This document shows positions 25,870 through 34,622 of a stretch of DNA of 64,000 nucleotides, one piece after another (position 1 is the stretch's first letter; each line of letters starts with the position of its first letter). The DNA is from DATBRC01 sp036560485 (GTDB lineage: Bacteria > Pseudomonadota > Gammaproteobacteria > Burkholderiales > Burkholderiaceae_D). Position numbers and translations under genes: made by a program. The notes under the pieces are model-generated. The model saw only the letters and a program-made list of their open reading frames with translations, did no database searches and was not told where the DNA came from. Where the stretch lies: NCBI GenBank assembly GCA_036560485.1, contig DATBRC010000076.1, positions 6,722-70,721 on the forward strand, given 5' to 3'.

Positions 25870-28472
25870 TTTATGCGCCCGAATACAGTCAGATAAAAAT
25901 AACTGCGATAATCGCGATTGCCATCGTATGGATGAAAACTGCGTCCTATTCCGTATTGCACGCCCAATACATCGTCACGATTCCATTCCTGTTCAACATG
26001 CATGTCCGCCAGTGTGCTTTGCGAAAATCCATCTTGCCAATATTGGCCGACAGTCACGATGGCGCGCTGCTTGAACGAGCGTTGATAACGACGCCAGGTC
26101 AGCCATTCATTCCTGACGCTCAATGACACTTCATGATCACGGGCAGGATTAAAGTAATCGCGCCCGCCCAGATTGTTGCCGCTGGTGGAATAATCCATCA
26201 CGGTATCGAGCTTGTACTTTTCGTTGGCATACCAGCGCTCTTTCCAGGCCAAGCGCATCGCATTGCGATCGTTCCCGTCCGAAAATTCCGTACGCGCCAA
26301 CTCGCCGCTTATCTGACGCGATTCATTCAAGGTCCAGGTCAAACCCAATTTCAATGATCCGGCGCGCACACCATCGCGTAATGCTGCAGCGGGCAAGTCG
26401 ATTACATTCGTATCAAGCAAAGCATGTGTCTGCCATGCGTCAGATAGATCCCTGCTGATTGCCAATGTCAATCCGGAAACCGCCGTGTCTAGCGTACGCG
26501 TAACAGCTGCTTCAGCAGCAAGATCGCGATAACGATAATCAGCGCCGAGATCGAGCCGCGTGCGCACTTCCGTTTCATCATCGCGTGTTTGCCCGGATGC
26601 ACGCAGCAAACGACTGAACATGCGATAGCGGTCACCCAAAGAATTCGACAAAGGCGCTGAATACAATTCAGCGCTGTAAAGCGACTCGGCACCTGCTTCC
26701 GATCCGCCACGGCCAATCACAGTTTCCACTTTGAATAATGGACTATCGTAATTGCCGACTTTGCGAGCAAGCGTCTGCACTGCGGGATTATCGGATTGTT
26801 GTGCGGATACGCGTGCCAATTCGGATTTCGCTTCAGTGAATTGATTCAAGCTCAATAAGGTTTCTGCATGATCGGTTGCCGTTTCGACTGATGTCGGCAT
26901 ATCGACCATCAGCAATGACAGTTCATCAAGCGCAGCGCGCGGATGTTCTCGCGTCGATTGCAATGATGCCCACGCCGACCGAACCTCCGCATTGAACGGC
27001 GCGCGCGAGCGCAAGTCGCTTATGCTTTTCTCTGCCTCCGCCAGACGATCGTTGTACATGTTCAGGATTGCCTTTAACAAATTGGCGCGTGCATATTCCG
27101 GATTGGGTTCTTCAATCCCGCGGATTCCGCGGTAATTGATTTTTGGCGTATGCGCCAGCAAACCTTCCACCACTTTTTTTGCTTGATCTTGTTGTTCGGC
27201 TTCTTGATAGGCATACATCAGCGATACCTGCACATTAAAATTATCGCCTGCGTTAGCGTTCGCCTCACTGAGTCCTGCGACATATAGATCGCGCGACATT
27301 TCGGGCTGCTGCAACGACAAATAGGCATCAGCGACGGCAAACTTGGCATAGGCGGGAAGCGCGACATTCGCTGCACGCAGCGATTCATAAAGCTTTACCA
27401 CATCAGACATTTGCGAACGATTGCGCAAAGCGACCAGGCGATCGAACTGCGCAACCGGCCTATCGCCGAACTGTCCGCTCAACTCTGCATTTCCGGCAAG
27501 TGCCACATCCGTGGTCGTGTAACGTGTGCGATTTTCTTCGGCATCCAGTTGGGCCTGGCCAAATCGAATCGTCTGCGCAACCACATCGTTCTCCAATCGA
27601 AATTTTTCATCGTCATTGAAGAGTTCCGGGTGAAGATCGGACAGCTGCTTGGCCAGAAATGGCATGCCTGCGCGTGCCAGTGCAAACACCCTGCCCCTCA
27701 ATGCATAACCGAATTCGGGTTCAAATCGCAGCACGTCCTGATAGATGCTCGCCGCCTGCAACCATTCCATGCGCCGCTCATCAATCTCTGCCAGTGCGAC
27801 GAGCAAAGGGACATCGCTGTGCGCATATTGCGCGGCAGATTTTGGCAAGCGGTCCGTCACATAATCTCGCGCGATCTGTACGCGGTCCTGTGCCATCCAT
27901 GCATATGCCAGGCCTGCATGTGCGTCGTTATCATTCGGCGTTTTTGTCAGCAGCAGTTGGTATGCCGCTTCCGCTTCTTTGGCGCGTCCGCTTGAGCGTG
28001 CAGCATGTGCGATCGCCTTGATTGCATATGCGGGAGAATCCGCATCAAGAATCTGCTTGTCGAATATCAGTGTATTTTCATACTGGCCCGCACTGTCCGA
28101 TAGTGCGGCAAGATCGTACACAATGCGCTTATCGCTCGGATATTGCAGATGCCAGCTTTGCAACTGCTTGATCACCGCATCAAGCCGGCCATTACGAGCC
28201 GCCAATATGGCGGCATCATATTCAGAACGTGAAAGCTCGCTTCGCAACAATCGCGATGCATTCAACGCAGACGTCAGACTTAATGTTAACGATTCGCCTT
28301 GTGCATCATTCAATTCACCTGCTTCACCTGCAGATGACCTGTGACCTGCAGCCGTCATTTCCGGGCTGATCGCGAGACTTAGTCCATCAGCAGCATGCGC
28401 TGTACCTGTGACGGCCAGTCCACACAAACATCTGCAAGCAATCAGCAAGACGGAGAAATTCGGTAAAGACAT
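25866..28472 (-). CDS. pgaA: Outer-membrane PNAG porin PgaA
   Basis: The 868-residue protein opens with a signal peptide (LIACRCLCGLAVTGTAHAAD). TPR-like helical repeats follow to about residue 540 (for example DNDAHAGLAYAWMAQDRVQIARDYV), then a C-terminal beta-barrel ending YFYLTVFGRIK. PgaA exports de-N-acetylated PNAG across the outer membrane, its TPR part docking PgaB. It is the first gene of the operon and its stop overlaps the pgaB start. The promoter must lie in the ~500 bases upstream, where I see no defined operator. Confidence 0.9.
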   Translation of the reverse strand: MSLPNFSVLLIACRCLCGLAVTGTAHAADGLSLAISPEMTAAGHRSSAGEAGELNDAQGESLTLSLTSALNASRLLRSELSRSEYDAAILAARNGRLDAVIKQLQSWHLQYPSDKRIVYDLAALSDSAGQYENTLIFDKQILDADSPAYAIKAIAHAARSSGRAKEAEAAYQLLLTKTPNDNDAHAGLAYAWMAQDRVQIARDYVTDRLPKSAAQYAHSDVPLLVALAEIDERRMEWLQAASIYQDVLRFEPEFGYALRGRVFALARAGMPFLAKQLSDLHPELFNDDEKFRLENDVVAQTIRFGQAQLDAEENRTRYTTTDVALAGNAELSGQFGDRPVAQFDRLVALRNRSQMSDVVKLYESLRAANVALPAYAKFAVADAYLSLQQPEMSRDLYVAGLSEANANAGDNFNVQVSLMYAYQEAEQQDQAKKVVEGLLAHTPKINYRGIRGIEEPNPEYARANLLKAILNMYNDRLAEAEKSISDLRSRAPFNAEVRSAWASLQSTREHPRAALDELSLLMVDMPTSVETATDHAETLLSLNQFTEAKSELARVSAQQSDNPAVQTLARKVGNYDSPLFKVETVIGRGGSEAGAESLYSAELYSAPLSNSLGDRYRMFSRLLRASGQTRDDETEVRTRLDLGADYRYRDLAAEAAVTRTLDTAVSGLTLAISRDLSDAWQTHALLDTNVIDLPAAALRDGVRAGSLKLGLTWTLNESRQISGELARTEFSDGNDRNAMRLAWKERWYANEKYKLDTVMDYSTSGNNLGGRDYFNPARDHEVSLSVRNEWLTWRRYQRSFKQRAIVTVGQYWQDGFSQSTLADMHVEQEWNRDDVLGVQYGIGRSFHPYDGNRDYRSYFYLTVFGRIK

Positions 28473-28971
28473 TAGAACTCATTTCAACATTTGTACGAAA
28501 CGGATTTGTATAGCGTTCCGAAAAAATCGCGTATCGCTATGGCGAAATGAAATCCCGATGGCACGCGCCTTATCGACTCCACGCACCAAGTTGGATGCAC
28601 CAAAAATACACAGCCTAGTTAGCGACCAGTGCCAATGCGGTCATGCTGTGCTAGACTCAAAAAACGCATTTTGCTTTTTGATAATTCTGCCTGAGATTCA
28701 CATTGATAAATTTTATTTAAACATATTTAACAGTGACGTATCGGCCCGCATATTTATAATACGGCGACCCTCAGACTACCGGCACCAAACGAAAGCTCAG
28801 AGACGAAATACAAGAAGCTGGAATGATTAATGCTAATCATGTTGTATTACGTGATGCTTACGAGATGTCGAGTACGTGATTGTTGCCCAAGGACCCAGGG
28901 CATTAAACAAAAACAATGCGATTTGATATCAAGCCGTGTATTGAGATGATCACTACCTTTATCTGAAAATC
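28473..28971. other. Divergent intergenic region upstream of pgaA
   Basis: About 500 bases with promoter-like AT-rich stretches around 28690-28760. Open frames here have no recognisable product. Sites for the pga promoter are expected but none could be named. Confidence 0.5.
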
Positions 28972-29511
28972 ATGCCTCCAGAAATCGATAGACGCACGCA
29001 CAATGCTTATCAAATCTCGCATGAGAATGGGATTTTTTCGATGCCGATCCGCGTCTACAATCAGGATATTGATTCCGGCCGCGTTGTGTTTATGGCGAAT
29101 TACATGAAGTTCATGGAGCAAACCCGGACAGAATGGTTGAGAGCCATTGGCGTCAACCATCGACATCTGGAAAGACACCATCGCGTCGCTTTTGTTGTGA
29201 GCGATTTGAATGTCAAATATTTCAGACCTGCGCAATTGGACGATTTGCTGACATCCAGCGTGCGCATTGCAGAACTGGGACGCAGTGGATTGGTATTACA
29301 TCAAACCATTGTGCGTGATCAGCTATTGTGTGAAGCAAAAATCCGTACAGCGTGTGTCGGCGTAAGCCAATTCCGTCCGGTAAAAATTCCGCCGGATGTC
29401 AGAAAAATATTTGAAGATAACTATCTGGCGCAAAGCGGAAAAGTCGATTTGAAAAAATTATCGATTGAGAATGCAGCGCAAGACAGCGTCGATACAGAGA
29501 TTACTTCTTAG
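28972..29511 (+). CDS. Hot-dog fold acyl-CoA thioesterase (YbgC/4HBT type)
   Basis: The 179-residue protein carries the YbgC pattern MPIRVYNQDIDSGRVVFMANYMKFMEQTRTEWLRAIG, with the Asp of the D-x-D-x-G segment as likely catalytic residue. The ATG at 28972 has a poor ribosome-binding site; an internal ATG at 29041 would still keep the domain. YbgC normally lies in the tol-pal cluster, but here it is alone. The C-terminal ~40 residues after the domain are unusual. The stop codon lies at the edge of an inverted repeat shared with the convergent gene. Confidence 0.78.
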   Translation: MPPEIDRRTHNAYQISHENGIFSMPIRVYNQDIDSGRVVFMANYMKFMEQTRTEWLRAIGVNHRHLERHHRVAFVVSDLNVKYFRPAQLDDLLTSSVRIAELGRSGLVLHQTIVRDQLLCEAKIRTACVGVSQFRPVKIPPDVRKIFEDNYLAQSGKVDLKKLSIENAAQDSVDTEITS

Positions 29512-29612
29512 AGCGCCTAACAAAATGCGACTGGCAAGGCGCGCCGACGCAGACAGTACGCTTGTACGGCAAGAAGGCGCAACGCTGCTAGGCGCATTTT
29601 GTTAGGCGCTCT
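29510..29612. repeat. Inverted repeat between convergent genes (terminator-like)
   Basis: The left arm AGAGCGCCTAACAAAATGCG pairs exactly with the right arm CGCATTTTGTTAGGCGCTCT; the ~60-base interior is GC-rich and partly self-complementary. The ends touch the stop codons of both convergent genes. A degenerate relative of the right half lies near 30622-30652, on the other side of the PilZ gene. Confidence 0.7.
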
Positions 29613-30550
29613 TAGTTCATTTCGACCAAGGTCTGATTAACGAACGCAGCCAGCACCATTCTTTCATGAGGAGAAAGCTCGACGAACTCAAATCCGTATT
29701 TAAAGCCGTCGCCATTTTCCATCGTCGTAATTGATCGCATGATCATTTTCAGATTTAAATATTCATCTTGCCCTGCGGCCTGTACTTTCATCTTGATTCT
29801 GCCCTCTTCTCCTTTTTTCCCGAGCAGTTCTTTCATCACACCCGATGCACCGCCCATGCTTAAATCGTTCAGCGTTGCCGCGCCGGTTCGTTCCGGCTCA
29901 CCAACGGCGACAGATGCGATGAGTCTGACCTCAGCGCGCGCACCTTGCCGCACCACCGTGCATCGCACCTGCTTTGGATAGGACAAATGTAAATAAGGAT
30001 GCGGTGAATGCACTGACTTCACTGCAGCTGCCGTAAAGGCATAAGCATTCTTGCCGGAGAAAGCACGGACGATAAATGTTTGTCCTTCACGTATGAATTC
30101 AAATTTCCCATCCAGCATGGGCGGCGTCACAAATACCGTTTTATTTTTGACGAAGCCGATCAATTTGACGATATAACGAACCGACGGCTTGTCAGCCAAT
30201 TGCAGATACAGCGTTTCACCCACATACCAGCGGACATCGTCCATATCGGTGATGACTTCCTTGTTGGCTGAAGGCTCCTCGCTTGGAGCATTCGCGCCAC
30301 TCTGTGTGCGCAGCTTTTCACTGCGCGCAATCACGGGCGCAGCAAGACGGGTTTGCGTTAATTCGATATCCCAACTAGCATCATGAATAAATCCGTTACT
30401 GACCAGTCCATCCAATTGAGACTGGCTGTCGATCACGGTTCCTGCATCAAGCAGGAGTTTTCCATGCCAATCGTATACAGAAGATTTCAACGGCTTGCCA
30501 ATGACCAGATCGTTTGGCCGTATAGGAATCAAAGATACAGGCTCTGCCAT
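29612..30550 (-). CDS. YcgR-like c-di-GMP receptor (YcgR N-domain + PilZ domain)
   Basis: The 312-residue protein has a YcgR-type N-terminal domain at about residues 105-190 (WYVGETLYLQLADKPSVRYIVKLIGFVKN), then a PilZ domain with the c-di-GMP motifs RQGAR (RxxxR) and NDLSMGGASG (D/NxSxxG). An extra ~90-residue region at the N-terminus resembles the start of HDOD/HD-GYP neighbours (GKLLLDAGTVIDSQSQLDGL). It probably slows motility or controls surface structures when c-di-GMP is high. It lies near pgaABCD and PilU, whose functions c-di-GMP also controls. Confidence 0.8.
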   Translation of the reverse strand: MAEPVSLIPIRPNDLVIGKPLKSSVYDWHGKLLLDAGTVIDSQSQLDGLVSNGFIHDASWDIELTQTRLAAPVIARSEKLRTQSGANAPSEEPSANKEVITDMDDVRWYVGETLYLQLADKPSVRYIVKLIGFVKNKTVFVTPPMLDGKFEFIREGQTFIVRAFSGKNAYAFTAAAVKSVHSPHPYLHLSYPKQVRCTVVRQGARAEVRLIASVAVGEPERTGAATLNDLSMGGASGVMKELLGKKGEEGRIKMKVQAAGQDEYLNLKMIMRSITTMENGDGFKYGFEFVELSPHERMVLAAFVNQTLVEMN

Positions 30551-30950
30551 TCATATTCCTCAATAATTTGACGCGGTAGGCCAGGCGCATCGTCACAGGC
30601 GGTGCGGCAAGTCAGCGCAACACCAGCGGAATCATTTTGTTAGCCACTTTTAGAACCCTGCAAACAAAACGTTCAGCTGATAGTTAGTATGCCAGCATCA
30701 CTCGGTGAGTACAAATTCCGTTTGCATTGCATCATATGGATGGGCATGTCCGAATCGCGCATTGTCAAATTTGCACAATTAATTCCGAATTAACGAGTAA
30801 ACCTTCTACCGACCTCTTCGCTACCAGTATGTTTACCATCGGCGACAATGCCTTTCTCAGAGCCGGTTATAGAGGTATGATAATCTTGCACTGCCTTGAA
30901 CTCATCTCTCCAATAGCAGTGAGATGAGTCCCAACAATAAGGACCCGGCA
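30551..30950. other. Intergenic region with a degenerate half repeat
   Basis: It contains GCGCAAC-N10-ATCATTTTGTTAGCCACTTTTAG (about 30622-30652), resembling the right half of the inverted repeat at 29510-29612. The rest is promoter-like but has no gene I can support. Confidence 0.4.
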
Positions 30951-31316
30951 ATGGCGATTCAAAAAATTCTTGTGGTTGACGACTCGGCATCGCAGAGGAT
31001 GCTCCTTGCTGCCATACTGGCCGAACAGGGATACGAGGTCGTGACCGCAATGGACGGTGCGGAAGCCGTCATCAAATCGAAAAGTGAAATGCCGGACTTG
31101 ATCATCATGGACGTCATCATGCCGAATTTGAATGGATTCAACGCGACGCGCGCCATTACAACGGATGAGACAACCTGGCACATTCCTGTGATACTGCTGA
31201 CCAGCAAGGATATGGAGTCGGATCGGATATGGGGTTTGCGTCAAGGCGCGACCGCGTTCCTGCATAAGCCTGTCGACAACGAAAAACTGGTTGAGCTGTT
31301 ACACGCACTTCGTTAG
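30951..31316 (+). CDS. Single-domain response regulator, PilH-like
   Basis: I choose the ATG at 30951 (MAIQKILVVDDSASQRMLLAAIL), preceded by AAGGA, over an upstream ATG without a site. The 121-residue receiver has the acidic pair in VVDDS, the phosphorylated Asp in LIIMDVIMPNLNG and the Lys in AFLHKPVDNEKL. GLRQGATAFLHKPV matches the PilH/PilG group of the Pil-Chp chemosensory system that steers type IV pili. No other pil-chp genes are next to it. Confidence 0.78.
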   Translation: MAIQKILVVDDSASQRMLLAAILAEQGYEVVTAMDGAEAVIKSKSEMPDLIIMDVIMPNLNGFNATRAITTDETTWHIPVILLTSKDMESDRIWGLRQGATAFLHKPVDNEKLVELLHALR

Positions 31317-31393
31317 CATCATTGCAGATCACAGTACACTTGTCGCCACATGAACTTTTTCAATAATAATTTCAGAATGGAGCACGCTTAAAA

Positions 31394-31672
31394 ATGACGA
31401 ATCCCTCCATAACTCAGGACTTGTTTAGCAGCGTCAGCGCCGAACTGTCAGCCTTTATCAAGGATAGATTGAAATACATGCAATTTGATGTAACCAATCT
31501 CGAACTGCACAATTCATCTTTGACCAAGACGGTACGTGTCTATATCACCCTGAAGCGCACCACCAATCTCAAAGCACTTTCCTTGGCTGAACAAACCATC
31601 ATTAAGGAAATTGAAGAGAAATTCCAATTCCATCCGCACGTTTTTTATTGGCGCTATCAAGCAGAAGAATAA
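31394..31672 (+). CDS. Unknown small soluble protein
   Basis: This 92-residue protein (MTNPSITQDLFSSVSAELSAFIKDRL...) has no signal peptide or membrane segment. The predicted pattern of helix, paired strands (VRVYITLKRTTNL), helix and short strand (HVFYWRY) suggests a small alpha/beta fold. No family was recognised. It lies 78 bases after the PilH-like gene on the same strand and may share its transcript. Confidence 0.6.
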   Translation: MTNPSITQDLFSSVSAELSAFIKDRLKYMQFDVTNLELHNSSLTKTVRVYITLKRTTNLKALSLAEQTIIKEIEEKFQFHPHVFYWRYQAEE

Positions 31673-31694
31673 CTTGTGGCGTACCGGTACCAAC

Positions 31695-32315
31695 TCAAAC
31701 GACATACAGCAACACGGTAATAAAATGGCAAATGCTGCCGGCTAATACAAACAGATGCCACACTCCGTGGCCATGTCGCAGCTTGTGATCGGTCGCATAG
31801 AATACAATCCCTACCGTATAAAATAATCCTCCTGCTGCGAGCCAGTAGAATCCATTCCATGACAATGCCTTGATCAATGGACTGATTGCGATCACCGCCA
31901 GCCATCCCATCACGACGTAAATTGCCAACGATAGTATGCGCGCGCCGCGCGCCAGCCAGATCTCCTGCACGATCCCGAACAGTGCCAATCCCCACACCAC
32001 ACCAAACAGCGACCAACCCCAGGCACCGCGCAAAGTCACCAGCATGAATGGCGTGTAAGTGCCAGCTATCAAAAGATAGATGGAGCAATGATCGAACTTG
32101 CGCAAGACGTCTTTGGCACGCTCCCCGCGGATGCTGTGGTATAGCGTGGAAAATGTGTACAGCACCAGCAGCATCGCTCCATAAATGCTGCAGCTGACAA
32201 TTTTCCACGGATCGCCGGTTTGTGCACTGAACACAATCAAAATCACGGTGCCGACGATCGCCAGTACCGCTCCTGCCAGATGACTGATACTGTTGAATTT
32301 TTCACCGTGGTACAT
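31695..32315 (-). CDS. trhA: TrhA/hemolysin III family membrane protein (PAQR)
   Basis: The 206-residue protein has seven membrane segments and the PAQR/hemolysin III residues: NSISHLAGAVLAIVG, FSTLYHSIRGERAKDVLRKFDHCSIYLLIAGTYTPF and the C-terminal HLFVLAGSICHFITVLLYVV, supplying the Ser-His-Asp-His metal site. Members are linked to membrane fluidity homeostasis; toxin activity is not implied. It converges with the small unknown gene to its left. Confidence 0.88.
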   Translation of the reverse strand: MYHGEKFNSISHLAGAVLAIVGTVILIVFSAQTGDPWKIVSCSIYGAMLLVLYTFSTLYHSIRGERAKDVLRKFDHCSIYLLIAGTYTPFMLVTLRGAWGWSLFGVVWGLALFGIVQEIWLARGARILSLAIYVVMGWLAVIAISPLIKALSWNGFYWLAAGGLFYTVGIVFYATDHKLRHGHGVWHLFVLAGSICHFITVLLYVV

Positions 32316-32396
32316 ATGCAGTAAGCCTTCGTTTTTTCAGGAAAAAATGAGATTACTTGCCCGCATTGTGCGGAAATATGCTGATTGGCATGGCAC

Positions 32397-32426
32397 AAAA
32401 AAAAGGCCCGCAATGTGCGGGCCTTT
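32397..32426 (-). terminator. Rho-independent terminator of ompW
   Basis: AAAGGCCCGCA and TGCGGGCCTTT pair around ATG (32402-32426). On the minus strand the hairpin is followed by a run of eight T (32404 down to 32397). It lies 24 bases after the ompW stop. Confidence 0.88.
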
Positions 32427-32449
32427 CTATGAGGCGCAAGATTCAATCA

Positions 32450-33181
32450 TCAGAACTTGTAGCCGACACGCAGAACGTAATCTGTCATGTTGATTTTTAG
32501 CGTACCGGTTGTCGTCACCGGTCCTCCTCCGACGCCTGGTCCGGTCAACGTCATATCGGTCTTGATTGGAATGTACGATATCGATCCATTGATAGACCAT
32601 TTGTCGTTGATGTTATAGATCATCCCAAAATTGTAGACAGGCGCCCATGAAGAAGACAACGATGTAGAAGTCCCCGCGATCGCATTCACCGTTGCATCGT
32701 TCTTGTTCGGCGACACACTACTGAAGCTTACGCGAGTCAGACCCAGTCCCAAGTATGGCCTATATGCACTTGAAGGCTCCAGGAACAGATATTTTCCTAC
32801 CAGCGCTGGAGTCAATACTTTCGCCGTCGCTGCTCCTGGATGAGACTGCGGGGCGCCGTTTGGCGTATTCAGGTCCACAGTTACTTTTGGCGGCACGCCT
32901 ATCGTAAATTCAGCACCAATGTTGTCGGTGAACAAATGCAACACACTCATCGACAATGTGGTTTTGCCATCGATACTCGCTGAAGCGCCAGCCAATTGAC
33001 TCGTAATAATTGCGCCGGTCGGACCTCCCCCGGTTGTCGTTAGCGTACCCAACTTTGCATCCGGTGATAAATAGGCAATGCCAATACTGCCGATCGTGTC
33101 CCCTGCCTGTTCAGCAAAAGCTCCACCCGCAATGCAAAAAATTGCAGCGGCCAACGATAATTTAAACACTGATGATTTCAT
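32450..33181 (-). CDS. ompW: OmpW family outer-membrane protein
   Basis: The 243-residue protein has a signal peptide (MKSSVFKLSLAAAIFCIAGGAFA), an eight-strand barrel pattern and a C-terminal aromatic residue (YVLRVGYKF). Family marks include IGIAYLSPDA, HLFTDNIGAEFTIGVPPKV and YRPYLGLGLTRVSF. OmpW forms a narrow hydrophobic channel and is often induced by low oxygen in other bacteria. A perfect FNR-type site lies about 550 bp upstream, too far for certainty. It has its own terminator. Confidence 0.9.
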   Translation of the reverse strand: MKSSVFKLSLAAAIFCIAGGAFAEQAGDTIGSIGIAYLSPDAKLGTLTTTGGGPTGAIITSQLAGASASIDGKTTLSMSVLHLFTDNIGAEFTIGVPPKVTVDLNTPNGAPQSHPGAATAKVLTPALVGKYLFLEPSSAYRPYLGLGLTRVSFSSVSPNKNDATVNAIAGTSTSLSSSWAPVYNFGMIYNINDKWSINGSISYIPIKTDMTLTGPGVGGGPVTTTGTLKINMTDYVLRVGYKF

Positions 33182-33887
33182 CCGACTCTCCTATTGTTCT
33201 TAACTAAGAATAAATAAAAAGCCATCCAAAAAAGGAGAGCTCAGTTATTGATACGGAAACAGCAGGTAACAATAAACATACCCATAGTAGCTTAAATTTA
33301 TTCCTTATTGATATCGAAAAATGTTCGATTAACATTTTTGTCGACAAGGGCACACATACTAATTGCATCAGAGCAAGTTGAATTTGGAGCGGTTTTGCGC
33401 AAGCCCTATAAAAAAACACCGGTCAAAAAATACCTAAGCAGCGATATTTAATGAACGGTGTTGAAGACGCAGATGCAGAGGAGTGACATCGCGCCAGGGG
33501 ACAGCAGGATGCGGATCAATCTTTCAACTCGAATAAAAGAACCGCCAAATTCTTTTGTTCCAATCAATTAACCGTAATTTTCTTGCCAGAGCTCGCGGCT
33601 TTTTTCGGCAGAATCAATTTCGATACTGAATCGCTCTATTTTTCAATCGCCACGTAAAATCGCGCGCCACGAATACGATCGGATACGCACTGCAAACGAT
33701 CATACAGCTGCACACTTCGCGCCTCCTTTGATCCAAATCAAAATTTTCAAAGCTCACATGCCGATGAAAAATTGCACATACATGAAGACGATATTCAGGC
33801 TTTGGGAATGAAGTTTTATTGCCATACATTAATAACCTCTATGTCATGCAACTATTTTGCTTAAAGCGTCCAGCAAAATTAAGCTTG
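33182..33887. other. Long intergenic region with an FNR-type box
   Basis: About 700 bases. Two small frames on the minus strand have no credible start or product. The defined features are the FNR-type site at 33728-33741 and, at the end, the dyad promoter at 33888. Confidence 0.5.
33728..33741. promoter_or_regulatory. Perfect CRP/FNR-family binding site
   Basis: TTGATCCAAATCAA matches TTGAT-N4-ATCAA exactly. It lies ~280 bp before the small membrane gene at 34006 and ~550 bp before ompW on the other strand, so its target is unclear. Confidence 0.55.
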
Positions 33888-33937
33888 TACCATCCCATAT
33901 TTATGGGATGGTATTGAAAGAAAAAGAACGCTACCAT
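33888..33937 (+). promoter_or_regulatory. Dyad-type promoter, site 3 (33.9 kb)
   Basis: A 26-bp perfect palindrome: TACCATCCCATA, TT, TATGGGATGGTA (33888-33913). The core 18 bases are ATCCCATATTTATGGGAT (33892-33909). TACCAT lies exactly 22 bases after the core (33932-33937) and could be a -10 hexamer. The next ATG is at 34006. Confidence 0.55.
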
Positions 33938-34005
33938 CATCAACTTTGGCGATTTCAAACAGACGGTTCTTCGCTGCAGTCGTGTCAGAGTATTTGATCA
34001 TCCTT

Positions 34006-34287
34006 ATGCTCAATCAAAAACAAAAAATAACCGCCATTACCAGCGATATCATCGTCATCGCGTTTCTGATTTTCGGCGGCGCTTATTTTATATACATAGC
34101 AGTGCATGGATTCATCACCAATCAAGTCGCCACCATCGGCAAAGATTCATCCTGGCTGTCTCGCGACGACTATCCAAAATTCTTTTGGATCTCCATTATT
34201 TTTCATGCGGCAGCAGGATCGTTTGCAGTATTGAACGGTATGAAAATGCTGGTGCGCATATTTAATTTCACCAGCAAGAGCGAATAA
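34006..34287 (+). CDS. Unknown small membrane protein
   Basis: The ATG at 34006 gives 93 residues (MLNQKQKITAITSDIIVIAFLIFGGAYFIY...). A TTG 60 bases upstream is in frame but would lie almost on the proposed promoter. Two membrane helices are visible (IIVIAFLIFGGAYFIYIAVHG and WISIIFHAAAGSFAVLNGMKML). The family is unknown. It is driven by the dyad-type promoter at 33.9 kb if that proposal is right. Confidence 0.55.
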   Translation: MLNQKQKITAITSDIIVIAFLIFGGAYFIYIAVHGFITNQVATIGKDSSWLSRDDYPKFFWISIIFHAAAGSFAVLNGMKMLVRIFNFTSKSE

Positions 34288-34338
34288 GACGATTCAAGCT
34301 TGGGCAGTAATTTAATCAGGGCGCATTAAAGGAATGCG

Positions 34339-34513
34339 ATGATTTTGGAAGTTGCAATACTTGATGTACGAGCCGGACAAGAACCACAATTCGAAGCTGC
34401 ATTTCGATAAGCTCAAAAATCAGCTACTGCACCATTTCCATGATCCGTTTCCAACCGTCGAACATTACTGCGTTCTCCGGGACGACTTGAGCATTGATTC
34501 CAGCCCACGTTGA
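34339..34513 (+). pseudogene. Decayed antibiotic-biosynthesis-monooxygenase family gene
   Basis: The start MILEVAILDVRAGQEPQFEAAFR is typical of small ABM-domain proteins and is followed at once by a stop. In another frame the bases after it encode QLLHHFHDPFPTVEHYC, the normal C-terminal motif of the same family. About 50 central codons are missing, so this is an internal deletion with frameshift. The family identification is from recalled consensus. Confidence 0.65.
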
Positions 34514-34622
34514 ACACATGCTCCGATGAAGTTAAGTGGGTGAAGCAGGAAAAGGCGGCAACTCATTAAGGGTGCATGAACCAATCAATTAGAACTCATT
34601 TCATAAATAATTTGGGAGATCC

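Noticed and set aside
28408..28830. A 140-codon plus-strand frame upstream of the thioesterase
   Set aside because: It overlaps the start of pgaA, has no ribosome-binding site and no recognisable product.
33614..33829. A 71-codon minus-strand frame around the FNR-type box
   Set aside because: It spans the FNR-type site and lacks a start signal or known product.
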